DNA of 35,927 nucleotides from contig JANXUR010000101.1 in the NCBI GenBank assembly GCA_025356095.1, positions 1 to 35,927 of the forward strand. The letters run 5' to 3'. Within the stretch, counting starts at the first letter, position 1. Each line of letters opens with the position of its first letter. The notes below the pieces were generated by a model, which saw only the letters and a program-made list of their open reading frames with translations, had not been told where the DNA came from and did no database searches. Of the stretch, positions 19,223 to 28,213 are shown in pieces. A program made the position numbers and the translations under genes. The stretch comes from Acidobacteriaceae bacterium. Lineage in GTDB: Bacteria > Acidobacteriota > Terriglobia > Terriglobales > Acidobacteriaceae.

Positions 19223-20596
19223 ATGGCACAAACAGTAGAACGCGTATCTTTGGCGCGCGAAAATCCGATTGGTCCGGGCCACGGTTTAGGTTCGGTGACC
19301 GACAAGATCACCGACATCATCTTGCGCCGTCCCATAGGCTTGGGCTGGGTGCTGGGTCTTTTGACCGCCCTCGGACTGCTCGGCGCGCTGCACCTGGCGA
19401 TTGGGTACCTCCTGTACCGGGGCACTGGTATTTGGGGGGTCAACATTCCCGTGGGTTGGGGATTCGCCATTGTTAACTTCGTGTGGTGGATCGGCATTGG
19501 CCACGCGGGAACGCTGATTTCCGCAATTCTGTGCCTGCTGCGGCAGCCTTGGCGTAACTCGATTAACCGGTTTGCCGAGGCCATGACGATTTTCGCGGTG
19601 ATGTGCGCGGGTTTGTTCCCTCTGCTGCACACCGGGCGTCCCTGGCTTGCATACTGGATGTTCCCGCTGCCTAACTCAATGGGTGTGTGGCCGCAGTTCC
19701 GCAGTCCGCTTATTTGGGATGTGTTCGCAGTTTCAACCTACGCAACTATCTCCATCGTATTTTGGTTTGTCGGGCTGATTCCTGACTTGGCGACATTGCG
19801 CGATACCGCAAAGAATCCTGTCATCCGTGGTCTGTTTGGCGCTCTGGCTATGGGTTGGACCGGCTCAGCGCGGCACTGGAAGCGGTATGAGTCGGCTTAT
19901 TTATTACTCGCCGGACTTTCCACCCCGCTAGTGCTCTCGGTGCACACCGTCGTCAGCTTCGACTTTGCGGTTGGCATCGTTCCGGGGTGGCACACCACGA
20001 TCTTCCCGCCCTACTTTGTGGCTGGTGCTATTTATTCGGGATTCGCCATGGTGCTGGTGTTGGCGATTCCGATTCGCGCCGCCTACGGCGTAAGCGACTT
20101 TATTACCGAAAAGCATCTGGATTTTGCCGCCAAGGTGATGCTCGCCACCGGCTTGATTGTCGGCTATGGCTACCTGATGGAGTTCTTTACGGCCCTGTAT
20201 GGCGGCGCGCAGTATGACCGCTTTCTGGTTTGGAACCGCTTGCACGGGCCTTATCAACTTGCCTACATCGGGCTGCTGATGACCAACATCGTGATTCCGC
20301 AAGTCTTGTGGATCAAGAAGATTCGCTTGCAGCCCATCTTCCTGTTCTTGATTTCTTGCGTGGTTCTGGTTGGCATGTGGCTGGAGCGGTTCATCATCGT
20401 GGTGGTCAGCCTATCCCGTGACTTTGTGACTTCGTCTTGGGGATCCTATGTACCCACCATCTGGGACTGGATGACGTATGCCGGAACTCTCGGTCTGTTC
20501 TTCACTCTTATGTTCCTCTTTGTTCGTGTGCTACCCATGATCAACATGGCTGAAATGAAGACGCTGGTTCCGGAAGCGGAGGTGCATCACGCATGA
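19223..20596 (+). CDS. actC: Alternative complex III membrane subunit ActC (NrfD family)
   Basis: ActC is one of two NrfD/PsrC-like quinol-binding membrane subunits of alternative complex III. The 457-aa protein has about ten hydrophobic helices (the first near residues 38-65). Conserved-looking polar spots such as GHAGTLISAIL (about 92-102) and the GRPW loop (about 138) line the expected quinol or proton path. The ATG lies 3 bp after the actB stop. The 3' end overlaps actD by 4 bp (ATGA), indicating coupled translation. Confidence 0.93.
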   Translation: MAQTVERVSLARENPIGPGHGLGSVTDKITDIILRRPIGLGWVLGLLTALGLLGALHLAIGYLLYRGTGIWGVNIPVGWGFAIVNFVWWIGIGHAGTLISAILCLLRQPWRNSINRFAEAMTIFAVMCAGLFPLLHTGRPWLAYWMFPLPNSMGVWPQFRSPLIWDVFAVSTYATISIVFWFVGLIPDLATLRDTAKNPVIRGLFGALAMGWTGSARHWKRYESAYLLLAGLSTPLVLSVHTVVSFDFAVGIVPGWHTTIFPPYFVAGAIYSGFAMVLVLAIPIRAAYGVSDFITEKHLDFAAKVMLATGLIVGYGYLMEFFTALYGGAQYDRFLVWNRLHGPYQLAYIGLLMTNIVIPQVLWIKKIRLQPIFLFLISCVVLVGMWLERFIIVVVSLSRDFVTSSWGSYVPTIWDWMTYAGTLGLFFTLMFLFVRVLPMINMAEMKTLVPEAEVHHA

Positions 20597-21126
20597 GCGC
20601 CCCTGTGTATGGAATCCTCGCTGAGTTTGATTCGCCGCATGAGGTGATTTCCGCAGCGAAACGTGCCTATGCGGAAGGCTACCGCAAGCTGGACGCTTAC
20701 TCGCCTTTCCCGGTGCATGGGTTGAGCGAAGCCATCGGCTTTCACAAGGACAATGTCTCACTGGCAGTGCTGATTGGCGGTATCATCGGCGGGTTGAGTG
20801 GCTATGGTCTGCAGTACTGGGTCAACATCTTCGCCTACCCGATCAACATTGCGGGCCGTCCGCCGAACTCTTGGCCTGCGTTCATTATCATTACCTTTGA
20901 GCTGACAGTGCTGTTTGCTGGCTTGACGGCGGCGATTGGCATGTTGGCAATGAACGGTCTGCCCAAGCCGTACAATCCGCTGTTTAATTCCGACCGATTT
21001 GAGCGAGCTTCGCGCGACAAGTTCTTCCTTTGCATCGAGTCGGAAGATCCGAAGTATGACGCAAGTGGTACGCGGGCATTCATGGAAAGTCTGCAGCCAG
21101 CTTCGGTTTCGGAGGTGCCTTATTAA
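20593..21126 (+). CDS. actD: Alternative complex III membrane subunit ActD (DUF3341)
   Basis: ActD is a two-helix membrane protein of alternative complex III. The N-terminal soluble domain starts with PVYGILAEFDSPHEVISAA, the typical DUF3341 opening, and contains DAYSPFPVHGL (about 34-44). Two transmembrane helices follow (about 57-76 and 98-120), then a cytoplasmic tail with FLCIESEDPKYD. Length 177 aa is usual. It overlaps actC by 4 bp, and its stop codon overlaps the proposed ATT start of actE. Confidence 0.93.
   Translation: MSAPVYGILAEFDSPHEVISAAKRAYAEGYRKLDAYSPFPVHGLSEAIGFHKDNVSLAVLIGGIIGGLSGYGLQYWVNIFAYPINIAGRPPNSWPAFIIITFELTVLFAGLTAAIGMLAMNGLPKPYNPLFNSDRFERASRDKFFLCIESEDPKYDASGTRAFMESLQPASVSEVPY
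21111..21124 (+). promoter_or_regulatory. Shine-Dalgarno that points to an ATT start for actE
   Basis: GGAGG (21111-21115) is followed after 6 nt by ATT (21122-21124), which is in frame with actE and overlaps the TAA of actD. No ATG, GTG or TTG in that frame lies at a usable distance: the nearest are ATG 21056 upstream and TTG 21155 downstream, neither with a Shine-Dalgarno. Confidence 0.55.
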
Positions 21127-21781
21127 CCCGAACACCCACCTCCGCAAGATTCTGTTGGCAAGCGCGAGCGCAGTAGCATTGTTGCTGCTGGCCGGTTGCC
21201 GTCAGGATATGCATGACCAGCCGCGCTACAAGCCGTTGGCACAAAGTGACTTCTTCGCCGATCAGCGTTCCGCCCGGGCTCCGGTGGAGGGCACGGTCGC
21301 GCGCGGCCACCTGAACGACGACACCTACTTCTACACCGGCAAGGTCAGCGGACAAGCGGGCGAAGTTTTCCCGTATCCGGTAAATGCGGCCATGCTGGCG
21401 CGAGGACAAGAGCGCTTCAATATTTATTGCTCACCCTGCCACTCACGGCTGGGCGATGGCAATGGCATGATTGTGCAGCGGGGCTTGAAGCATCCGCCGT
21501 CGTATCACGAGGAGCGTTTGCGCAAATCGCCTCCCGGCTACTTTTTTGACGTGATTAGCAACGGCTTCGGCCAGATGCAGGACTACTCGTATCAGATTCA
21601 GCCTGCAGACCGATGGGCAATCGTGGCATACATTCGTGCGTTGCAATTGAGTCAGGGTGCCAAGCTGTATGACCTGACTCCGGCGGAGCGGGCGCAGTTG
21701 CCCGCCGCACCAATGGCAACAACGGCCAAAGCGGTTGCCCAGCCGATGGCTCCTAAAGCCTTGAAAGGAGAGGCGCGATGA
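21122..21781 (+). CDS. actE: Alternative complex III monoheme cytochrome c lipoprotein (ActE)
   Basis: ActE carries a single c-type heme on the periplasmic side of alternative complex III. With the ATT start the protein has 219 aa: a short basic n-region (HLRK), a hydrophobic core and a lipobox LLAGC with C26 as the lipidated cysteine. The heme motif CSPCH lies at 103-107. The methionine in FGQMQDY (about 160) is the likely axial ligand. ATG 21056 would add 22 residues that spoil the signal peptide and lie in actD; TTG 21155 would cut off the n-region. The 3' end overlaps actF by 4 bp (ATGA). Confidence 0.88.
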   Translation: MNPNTHLRKILLASASAVALLLLAGCRQDMHDQPRYKPLAQSDFFADQRSARAPVEGTVARGHLNDDTYFYTGKVSGQAGEVFPYPVNAAMLARGQERFNIYCSPCHSRLGDGNGMIVQRGLKHPPSYHEERLRKSPPGYFFDVISNGFGQMQDYSYQIQPADRWAIVAYIRALQLSQGAKLYDLTPAERAQLPAAPMATTAKAVAQPMAPKALKGEAR

Positions 21782-23010
21782 GCGTGACAACGCAGTGGAC
21801 CTCGTCCGCAGTCGCCACTCCTGAAGTGGCAAAGAAGTTGAGTACCCGCGCATTTGTGGTGGGGCTTGTGGCTGCATTGGGCTCCGCATTTGGTTTTATC
21901 ACCGGCGCGGAAAACTTCATGCAGGCCTACCTCGTCGGCTACCTGTTCTGGCTGTGCGTTACCTTCGGGTGCCTGGGCTGGCTAATGATTCACTACATCG
22001 CCGCTCGCGGCGGTTGGGGATTGATTGGACGCCGCATCTGGGAAGCGGGGGTCGCAAATTTTCCTTTGATGTTTGTGCTCGGCTTGCCCATTCTGTTTAA
22101 CCTGCCCAAGCTCTACATCTGGGCGCGTCCTGCGGCAGTCGCGGCGGACGAGCACCTGCGATATGTAACCGGTGCGTGGCTTTCGATGAGTGGGGTTTGG
22201 GGCCGTTACATCGGCTTCTTCGCCATTTGGATAGCGATGGCCTTTCTGCTGCGGCGTTGGTCTGCTGAGCAGGATCTGCCAGAAAACGAAGGTAAGGCAT
22301 TACCCTTTCAGTGGGTGGCGGCTCCGGGCTTGGTGATTTTCGCCCTTACCAGCACGTTTTTGGTTGTGGATTTCAGCATGTCGCTCGACCCGGCGTGGGC
22401 GTCCAGTATTTACGGCCTGATCTTCGTTGCGAGCTCCGGCTTGGCTTGCATGGCACTGACCGTTATTGTGACGGCGACCCTCAGCAACTATCAGCCCATG
22501 GCGACTTTGCTCACCCGCACCACCCTGCATGACTACGGCAAGTGGTGTTTTGCCGTGATCATGCTGTGGGCTTACTTCTCGTTCTCGCAGTGGCTCATCA
22601 TTTGGGCTGGCAATTTGCCGGAAGAGATTGGCTTCTTCCGCATTCGCCTGCAAGGCGGGTGGGAGTACGCCAGCTTATTCCTCGCCCTGTTTGGCTGGGC
22701 CGTGCCTTGGGGGTTGTTGCTCTCGCAAGACATCAAGAAGAGCACCCGGACGCTGGTGCCGATCGCTTGCTGGATCCTGTTTATGCGCTTGTTTGACGTG
22801 TTCTGGTATGTGAAGCCGAGCTGGCAGGCGTCGCTGCATCCCGGTCAAGCGCACTTGTTTGGCATCACCCCGTGGGACATTCTGTTGCCCATTGCGATTG
22901 GCGGCTTCTGGCTGGGCTCGTTCTTCTGGAACCTGCGTCAGCGTCCGTTGCTGCCGCTGTACGCACCCTTTGCCACGCAAGTGCTAGAAGGAGAACATGC
23001 TCATGACTGA
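21778..23010 (+). CDS. actF: Alternative complex III membrane subunit ActF (NrfD-like)
   Basis: ActF is the second large integral membrane subunit of alternative complex III and is related to ActC. The 410-aa protein has about ten membrane helices from residue 26 on. Recognisable stretches are GWLMIHYIAARGGWG (about 62-76), FSMSLDPAWASSIYG (200-214), HDYGKWCFAVIMLWAYFSFSQWLIIWAGNLPEEI (about 250-283; shown in the sequence, typical of the family) and the FDVFWYVKPSW loop. It overlaps actE by 4 bp and the next gene by 8 bp. Confidence 0.92.
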   Translation: MSVTTQWTSSAVATPEVAKKLSTRAFVVGLVAALGSAFGFITGAENFMQAYLVGYLFWLCVTFGCLGWLMIHYIAARGGWGLIGRRIWEAGVANFPLMFVLGLPILFNLPKLYIWARPAAVAADEHLRYVTGAWLSMSGVWGRYIGFFAIWIAMAFLLRRWSAEQDLPENEGKALPFQWVAAPGLVIFALTSTFLVVDFSMSLDPAWASSIYGLIFVASSGLACMALTVIVTATLSNYQPMATLLTRTTLHDYGKWCFAVIMLWAYFSFSQWLIIWAGNLPEEIGFFRIRLQGGWEYASLFLALFGWAVPWGLLLSQDIKKSTRTLVPIACWILFMRLFDVFWYVKPSWQASLHPGQAHLFGITPWDILLPIAIGGFWLGSFFWNLRQRPLLPLYAPFATQVLEGEHAHD

Positions 23011-23536
23011 TCATTCCCATGACTCTCACCACAGTCACGGTGGCGGCGACTACGAGCGCGAGGATTTTGGCCCCAAATCTATTTTCAGCTTCCTCATTGC
23101 GCTTGCCATATTTGGTTTGGTGGTGATCTTCATCGTGCTTGGTGCCTTTCAAGCGATTGACCAATACACCATCGCGCACATGAAGCCCGCTAGCCCGCTG
23201 CTGGAAGGCAAGATGGAAACCTACACCCGCCGGATGCAGGAAAAAGACATCATGAACTTTCCGACCCCTCGTCTCGATGGCGGAGAGAAGCCCGGCGACA
23301 TTAACAACCTCCATCTAAAGGAAAATTCCGTGCTGCATATTGCGCAGCCGGAGTGGGCCAATGCTTCCGCTGGCGAAGTTCGCATTCCGATAGATCAGGC
23401 CATGGCACTGATTGCCGCCCGCGGATTGCCCGCGAGAGTAGAGGGTTCGTCAGCGTTACCGCCCGCACCCAAGGCAGCCGTGAAGAGCGCCCCGGTAGCC
23501 AAGGCCAAAACGCCCGTGGTTGGGGTGATGCAGTAA
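23003..23536 (+). CDS. Small His-rich membrane protein in the ActG/ActH position, 177 aa
   Basis: I cannot assign a named subunit. The N-terminus is His-rich (HSHDSHHSHGGG, residues 4-15), followed by one membrane helix (about 30-52). The periplasmic part includes RRMQEKDIMNFPTPRLD and the run VRIPIDQAMALIAARGLP (about 124-141), which looks conserved. The Ala/Pro/Lys tail is low complexity. Position between actF and sco fits an accessory subunit of the complex, or a protein that delivers copper or iron, the latter suggested only by the histidines. ATG 23003 is preferred over ATG 22997 because AAGGAG ends 9 nt before it (3 nt before the other). Confidence 0.75.
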   Translation: MTDHSHDSHHSHGGGDYEREDFGPKSIFSFLIALAIFGLVVIFIVLGAFQAIDQYTIAHMKPASPLLEGKMETYTRRMQEKDIMNFPTPRLDGGEKPGDINNLHLKENSVLHIAQPEWANASAGEVRIPIDQAMALIAARGLPARVEGSSALPPAPKAAVKSAPVAKAKTPVVGVMQ

Positions 23537-23556
23537 ACGTAAGTTTTAGCAGCAGG

Positions 23557-23580
23557 TTCCGGCGCCCGGTTTTGCCGGAA
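23557..23580 (+). repeat. Hairpin covering the sco Shine-Dalgarno region
   Basis: TTCCGGC (23557-23563) and GCCGGAA (23574-23580) form a 7-bp stem with a 10-nt loop. The 3' arm overlaps the GGAAGG (23577-23582) upstream of sco, so the ribosome site would be partly hidden in the mRNA. Confidence 0.6.
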
Positions 23581-23582
23581 GG

Positions 23583-24434
23583 ATGAGAGCAGTGTTCAGG
23601 GTCAAGCAACTGGTAGTGGTCGCAGTGGTGCTTCTAGGGACGGTGGCGGCGTTCGCCTTTCCTCCCTCAGGGGAACCCAGTGGACTGGCGGCGCGCAACT
23701 CGGAAGAGAAGCCGAATGTGCTGCGGGATGTAGGTTTAGACCAGAAATTGGGGAGTCAGGTGCCGCTTGACCTGATGTTCACCAACGAATACGGCGAGAA
23801 AGTTCCGTTGCGGACGTACTTCAACGGCAAGCCAGTGGTGCTGAATCTGGTGTATTACACGTGTCCTATGTTGTGCGGCGAAGTGCTGAATGGATTGACG
23901 GGCGCGCTGCAGATCATGAAGTTTGATATTGGGCGCGAGTACAACGTGGTAACGGTGAGCATTGATCCACGAGACACTTCGGCGCTGGCGGCCAAGAAGC
24001 ATGCAACGTATGTAAAGCGGTATGCCAGACCGGGAGCGAATGAAGGCTGGCATTTTTTAACGGGTCAGCAGGAGCAAATCGCTGCCCTTGCGGACTCGGT
24101 AGGATTTCGATACAAGTACGACACCGAGATTAAGCAGTATGCCCACGCCGCTGGCATCATGATTTTGACGCCGGACGGCAAGGTTTCGCAGTATTTTTAC
24201 GGGGTGGAGTTTTCGCCCAAAGATATTCGACTGTCACTGGTGGAAGCGTCTCAAGGCAAGATCGGGACGGTTGTAGATCAGTTGATGTTGTTCTGCTATC
24301 ACTATGATCCAGCCACCGGCAAGTATGGGGCTGCGATTATGAACATTTTGCGGCTGGCGGCATTGGCCACGATATTTGGGCTGGTGCTGCTGGTGGGGCT
24401 GCTGCGGCGGCAGGAAGTTGCGCACTCCACCTAG
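23583..24434 (+). CDS. SCO1/SenC/PrrC copper chaperone for the oxidase
   Basis: SCO proteins deliver copper to, or reduce the cysteines of, the CuA site of cytochrome oxidase subunit II. The thioredoxin-like fold carries the copper motif CPMLC (C94, C98) in YYTCPMLCGEVLNG and the third ligand H188 in QYAHAAGIMILTP. An N-terminal hydrophobic segment (8-25) exports the protein; a C-terminal helix (about 255-275) would anchor it, a less common feature. Its position directly upstream of coxB fits. GGAAGG abuts ATG 23583 without a gap, whereas GTG 23592 has a 9-nt spacing, so the true start may be three codons further on. Confidence 0.9.
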   Translation: MRAVFRVKQLVVVAVVLLGTVAAFAFPPSGEPSGLAARNSEEKPNVLRDVGLDQKLGSQVPLDLMFTNEYGEKVPLRTYFNGKPVVLNLVYYTCPMLCGEVLNGLTGALQIMKFDIGREYNVVTVSIDPRDTSALAAKKHATYVKRYARPGANEGWHFLTGQQEQIAALADSVGFRYKYDTEIKQYAHAAGIMILTPDGKVSQYFYGVEFSPKDIRLSLVEASQGKIGTVVDQLMLFCYHYDPATGKYGAAIMNILRLAALATIFGLVLLVGLLRRQEVAHST

Positions 24435-24469
24435 CCAACAAAGAAACAGCGGGGCGTTTCGCAAAGATT

Positions 24470-25447
24470 ATGCTTAAGTATTTTCCACTTTGGCCGGACC
24501 AGGCGTCCAACTTCGCTGGAAGTGTAGATGGTCTCTACATCTTTCTAGTGCTGGTTTCCATTGCGATGTTCGTGCTGATTGGCGCGGCTTCCATCACCTT
24601 TGCGGTGGTTTACCGCCGTCGTGAAGGCGTAGAGGCGACGCCGATCGAAGGTTCGACCATCCTCGAATTGATCTGGTCTGTCATCCCGTTTATTGTCTTC
24701 ATGATCATCTTCGGATGGGGAGCCACCATCTACTTCGACGAGCGCACCCCTCCTCGCGATGCAGTGGAGATGTATGCCGTGGCCAAGCAGTGGATGTGGA
24801 AATTCGAGCATCCGGAAGGGCAACGCGAGATTAACGAACTGCACGTGCCCATGGGCCGCAACATCAAGATCATTATGACGTCGCAAGACGTGATCCACAG
24901 CTTGTACTTTCCTGCCTTTCGCATCAAGCAAGACGTGCTTCCCGGGCGGTATACCACGCTCTGGTTCAATGCCACGCAGGTGGGTGAGTTTCATTTGTTC
25001 TGTGCCGAATACTGTGGCACCCAACACTCCAACATGATTGGCAAGATTGTAGTGATGCAGCCAGCCGAGTACGAACTGTGGCTCAATGGCGGCAATAACG
25101 GGCGCACGTCTCTAGTAGGAACCGGCCAAAAACTGTTCACGGAACTAGGCTGCTCCACCTGCCACAAAAGTGATGTGCAGGGTCGCGGCCCGGTGCTGGC
25201 TGGTGTGTTCGGCAAGCAGCAACTGCTGCAAGATGGCCGCCTCGTCAAGGTGGATGAAGACTACGTCCGCGAGTCTATTCTGAACCCGCAAGCCAAAATC
25301 GTTTCTGGTTTCCAGCCGATCATGCCAACATTCCAAGGGCAGGTCAGTGAAGAACAATTGGTGTCTCTGGTCGCCTACGTCAAGTCTTTGAAGGCGGAAG
25401 GCCAGCCCAGCAACGTAGCGCAGGCTCAACCCCAGCAGGTGAAATAA
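24470..25447 (+). CDS. coxB: Cytochrome c oxidase subunit II with fused cytochrome c (caa3 type)
   Basis: This subunit takes electrons at CuA and passes them to subunit I. Two membrane helices (about 22-48 and 65-88) precede the cupredoxin domain. All CuA ligands are visible: H143, C178, E180, C182, H186 and M189 in [14 protein letters not shown] fused C-terminal cytochrome c domain has CSTCH at 228-232, with the methionine of PIMPTF (about 286) as ligand. The fusion defines a caa3-type enzyme and removes the need for a soluble cytochrome c. The protein has 325 aa and precedes coxA by 5 bp. Confidence 0.95.
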   Translation: MLKYFPLWPDQASNFAGSVDGLYIFLVLVSIAMFVLIGAASITFAVVYRRREGVEATPIEGSTILELIWSVIPFIVFMIIFGWGATIYFDERTPPRDAVEMYAVAKQWMWKFEHPEGQREINELHVPMGRNIKIIMTSQDVIHSLYFPAFRIKQDVLPGRYTTLWFNATQVGEFHLFCAEYCGTQHSNMIGKIVVMQPAEYELWLNGGNNGRTSLVGTGQKLFTELGCSTCHKSDVQGRGPVLAGVFGKQQLLQDGRLVKVDEDYVRESILNPQAKIVSGFQPIMPTFQGQVSEEQLVSLVAYVKSLKAEGQPSNVAQAQPQQVK

Positions 25448-25452
25448 CAGTT

Positions 25453-27075
25453 ATGTCAACGGCAGCGGCAGCACCAGGCAGCAATTATCTTACGAACGGG
25501 TCGAGCGTATCTTCGTGGCTCCTTACCAAGGACCATAAGCGTATTGCGCTGCTCTATCTGCTTTCGGTCACGTTCTTCTTCTTTATCGGCGGCATCTTCG
25601 CGCTGCTCATCCGGTTGGAACTACTGACTCCGCAGGGCGACCTGCTTCAGGCCGACACTTACAACAAAGTGTTCACCATGCACGGCCAGGTGATGGTTTT
25701 CTTCTTCCTGATTCCAGTGGTGCCGGCGGTGCTGGGCAACTTCTTAGTGCCCATCATGATCGGCGCCAAGGATCTGGCTTTCCCGCGCATCAATCTGCTG
25801 AGCTGGTATTTGTACATCGTAGCCGGCATCTTGATGTTGTGGACTTTGGCACTAGGCGGCGTAGATACCGGCTGGACTTTTTACACCCCGCTCAGTTCGC
25901 AGTTCTCACGGACGAATGTAGTGATGGCAGCGGTGGCCGTGTTCATCAACGGATTCTCCTCAATTTTCACCGGCCTGAACTTCATCGTCACGATTCATCG
26001 CATGCGCGCGCCGGGCATGACGTGGAACCGCCTGCCCTTGTTTATTTGGGCGCACTACGCCACCAGCGTCATCATGGTGCTCGGCACGCCTGTAATCGCC
26101 ATCACGCTGTTGCTTGTGGGCTTCGAGCGGATGTTCCATCTTGGCATCTTCGACCCGGCACTCGGCGGCGACCCACTGCTGTTTCAGCACTTGTTCTGGT
26201 TCTACTCGCACCCTGCCGTTTACATCATGATTCTGCCCTCGATGGGCATTGTCAGCGAGTTGATCGCCTGCTTCTCGCGCAAGCGCATCTTCGGCTACTC
26301 CGCCGTCGCGCTCTCTAGCATCGGGATTGCGGTGATTGGATTTCTGGTATGGGCTCACCATATGTTCGTGGCGGGTATTTCGCTGTATGCCGCGCTGGTG
26401 TTTTCATTCCTCACCTACTTCGTCGGGGTTCCTTCGGCCATCAAGGTCTTTAACTGGACGGCCACGATGTACAAGGGTGCGGTTACTTTAACCACCCCCA
26501 TGATCTACGCGATCGGTTTTTTGGGCCTGTTTACGATTGGAGGCCTTACCGGACTCTTTCTGGCTGCCCTTGGGCTCGATGTTCACGTGACCGACACCTA
26601 TTTTGTAGTGGCGCACTTCCACTATGTGATGGTGGGTGGTGTGGTGATGGCCTATCTGGGTGGTATCCACTTCTGGTGGCCCAAGATCACTGGTCGGATG
26701 TATCCCGAGTTCTGGGGCAAACTCTCTGCCATGATCGGCTTTGTCGGATTTAACCTTACGTTCTTTCCCCAGTTCATCGTTGGCTACCTTGGTATGCCGC
26801 GCCGTTACTGGATGTACGCTCCTGAGTTCCAGGTGTGGAATGTGCTCTCAACGGCAGGTGCCACCGTTTTGGCGGTTGGCTACCTGATGCCGCTGGTGTA
26901 CCTGACGTGGTCCTTGCGGTACGGCCCTGTGGTGGGCGACAACCCTTGGGGCGCTGTCGGCCTGGAGTGGATGACGACTTCGCCTCCTCCGACGGAAAAC
27001 TTCCTAGAGCCACCCGTCGTCACTTGGGAAGCCTACGACTACGAGCACATCAAGGAGGTTCCGGTTGCCTACTAG
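25453..27075 (+). CDS. coxA: Cytochrome c oxidase subunit I, A2-type heme-copper oxidase
   Basis: This is the catalytic subunit that reduces oxygen to water and pumps protons; it has about 12 membrane helices over 540 aa. The CuB ligand H253 and cross-linked Y257 are in YSHPAVYIM (251-259). The paired CuB histidines lie in [10 protein letters not shown], and the heme ligands in [17 protein letters not shown]1-type enzymes have HPEVY, with the D-channel glutamate; here it is Ala, preceded by Tyr-Ser, which is the hallmark of the A2 class. An extended C-terminal part (after about 480) reads [17 protein letters not shown], as usual. The 3' end overlaps coxC by 11 bp. Confidence 0.96.
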   Translation: MSTAAAAPGSNYLTNGSSVSSWLLTKDHKRIALLYLLSVTFFFFIGGIFALLIRLELLTPQGDLLQADTYNKVFTMHGQVMVFFFLIPVVPAVLGNFLVPIMIGAKDLAFPRINLLSWYLYIVAGILMLWTLALGGVDTGWTFYTPLSSQFSRTNVVMAAVAVFINGFSSIFTGLNFIVTIHRMRAPGMTWNRLPLFIWAHYATSVIMVLGTPVIAITLLLVGFERMFHLGIFDPALGGDPLLFQHLFWFYSHPAVYIMILPSMGIVSELIACFSRKRIFGYSAVALSSIGIAVIGFLVWAHHMFVAGISLYAALVFSFLTYFVGVPSAIKVFNWTATMYKGAVTLTTPMIYAIGFLGLFTIGGLTGLFLAALGLDVHVTDTYFVVAHFHYVMVGGVVMAYLGGIHFWWPKITGRMYPEFWGKLSAMIGFVGFNLTFFPQFIVGYLGMPRRYWMYAPEFQVWNVLSTAGATVLAVGYLMPLVYLTWSLRYGPVVGDNPWGAVGLEWMTTSPPPTENFLEPPVVTWEAYDYEHIKEVPVAY

Positions 27076-27775
27076 CGAAATCGCCGGCTCACACGATCTG
27101 GCGCTCCGCCACCAATTCGTAAATCAAGAACAGCAGCGCGACGCCTCGAGTATGGGCATGTGGCTGTTCCTTGTCACCGAAGTTATGTTCTTCGGCGGCA
27201 TGTTTACGGCCTACTTGATCTATCGCCACGCCAATCCTGCGGCATTTATGGCGGGCAGCTTGGCGCTGAGCGTAGAGTACGGTGCCTTTAACACGGTTGT
27301 GCTGATTGGCAGTTCGCTGACCATGGCACTGGCGGTGCGTTGCGCGCAACTTGGCCAGCGCAAGGCACTCGTCGGCTGGCTTATCGGCACTATTCTGCTG
27401 GGCGCAACCTTCTTGGGCGTCAAAGCGGTCGAATACCACGAGAAGTGGGAAAACCATCACGTCCCGGGGCCTACCTTCAACTTTGACACGGCGAAGGAAG
27501 AGTCCACAAAGGACCATCCGGAAGCTCAGGCATCCTCCAAGAGTGTGGAGATGTACTTCTCACTCTACTTTGCCATGACCGGCATGCACGCACTGCACAT
27601 GATCATTGGCATCGGCCTGATGAGTGTGCTGACTTGGATGAGTTGGCGAGGCACCTTCGGTCGAGACTACTTCGCTCCGATTGAATATGCCGGCTTGTAT
27701 TGGCACTTTGTAGATTTGGTCTGGATCTATCTTTTCCCGCTGCTGTATTTGATTGGCAGACGGCATACCTTCTGA
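27065..27775 (+). CDS. coxC: Cytochrome c oxidase subunit III
   Basis: Subunit III stabilises the catalytic core and supports proton uptake. The 236-aa protein has six to seven helices and the family features [24 protein letters not shown] (about 31-54), [17 protein letters not shown], the HALHMIIG stretch (about 174-181) and [18 protein letters not shown] at the C-terminus. A charged loop (about 138-160, ENHH...[12 protein letters not shown]) enlarges the periplasmic or cytoplasmic face. The start is TTG 27065, six nucleotides after a strong AAGGAGG (27052-27058); it lies inside the end of coxA, so the two genes are coupled. Confidence 0.95.
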   Translation: MPTSEIAGSHDLALRHQFVNQEQQRDASSMGMWLFLVTEVMFFGGMFTAYLIYRHANPAAFMAGSLALSVEYGAFNTVVLIGSSLTMALAVRCAQLGQRKALVGWLIGTILLGATFLGVKAVEYHEKWENHHVPGPTFNFDTAKEESTKDHPEAQASSKSVEMYFSLYFAMTGMHALHMIIGIGLMSVLTWMSWRGTFGRDYFAPIEYAGLYWHFVDLVWIYLFPLLYLIGRRHTF

Positions 27776-27785
27776 GGCGGAAAGC

Positions 27786-28079
27786 ATGTCAATCGGTCAC
27801 GTATCCCCAATTCGCACCTACATCCTGATTTGGGCCGCGCTCATGCTCGGTACTATTATCACGGTGGCCGCCTCCATGGTGGACTTCCCCGGCCCGCTAA
27901 ACGCGGTGGTGGCGCTGGCCATTGCTACCGTCAAAGCCACGCTGGTCGTGCTCTTCTTTATGCACGTCAAATACATCTCCTACAAGGTCAACATCATCGT
28001 GATCGTGTCTGCTGTCTTTTGGCTATTTCTGCTGCTGGGCATGGTGTCCATTGACTACGTGGGTCGCGCCTTCAGCTAG
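27786..28079 (+). CDS. coxD: Cytochrome c oxidase subunit IV (CtaF-like)
   Basis: The 97-aa protein has three membrane helices and the subunit IV features AALMLGTIITVAASMVDF (about 16-33), ATVKATLVVLFFMHVKY (about 47-63) and a third helix near 70-88. It is an accessory subunit of caa3 oxidases and closes the operon. ATG 27786, with GAGGCGGAAAG just upstream, is preferred; an in-frame TTG 27753 would lie inside coxC and add an atypical extension. Confidence 0.92.
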   Translation: MSIGHVSPIRTYILIWAALMLGTIITVAASMVDFPGPLNAVVALAIATVKATLVVLFFMHVKYISYKVNIIVIVSAVFWLFLLLGMVSIDYVGRAFS

Positions 28080-28140
28080 GTTTATTAGGAACCATTCGCA
28101 CTATGCGGTTGCCAGCAGCATCACAATGTAAGTACCACGC

Positions 28141-28178
28141 GGGCACAGGGCTCACACAGCCTGTGCCCTTCGTCTCCT
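28141..28178 (+). terminator. Hairpin at the end of the respiratory operon
   Basis: GGGCACAGG (28141-28149) and CCTGTGCCC (28160-28168) form a perfect 9-bp stem with a 10-nt loop, followed by TTCGTCTCCTT. It lies about 60 bp past coxD and 36 bp before the next gene, so it most likely ends the act-cox transcript. Confidence 0.75.
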
Positions 28179-28213
28179 TGCCACACTGGATGTGATCCTC
28201 TCCGAAGGAATGG

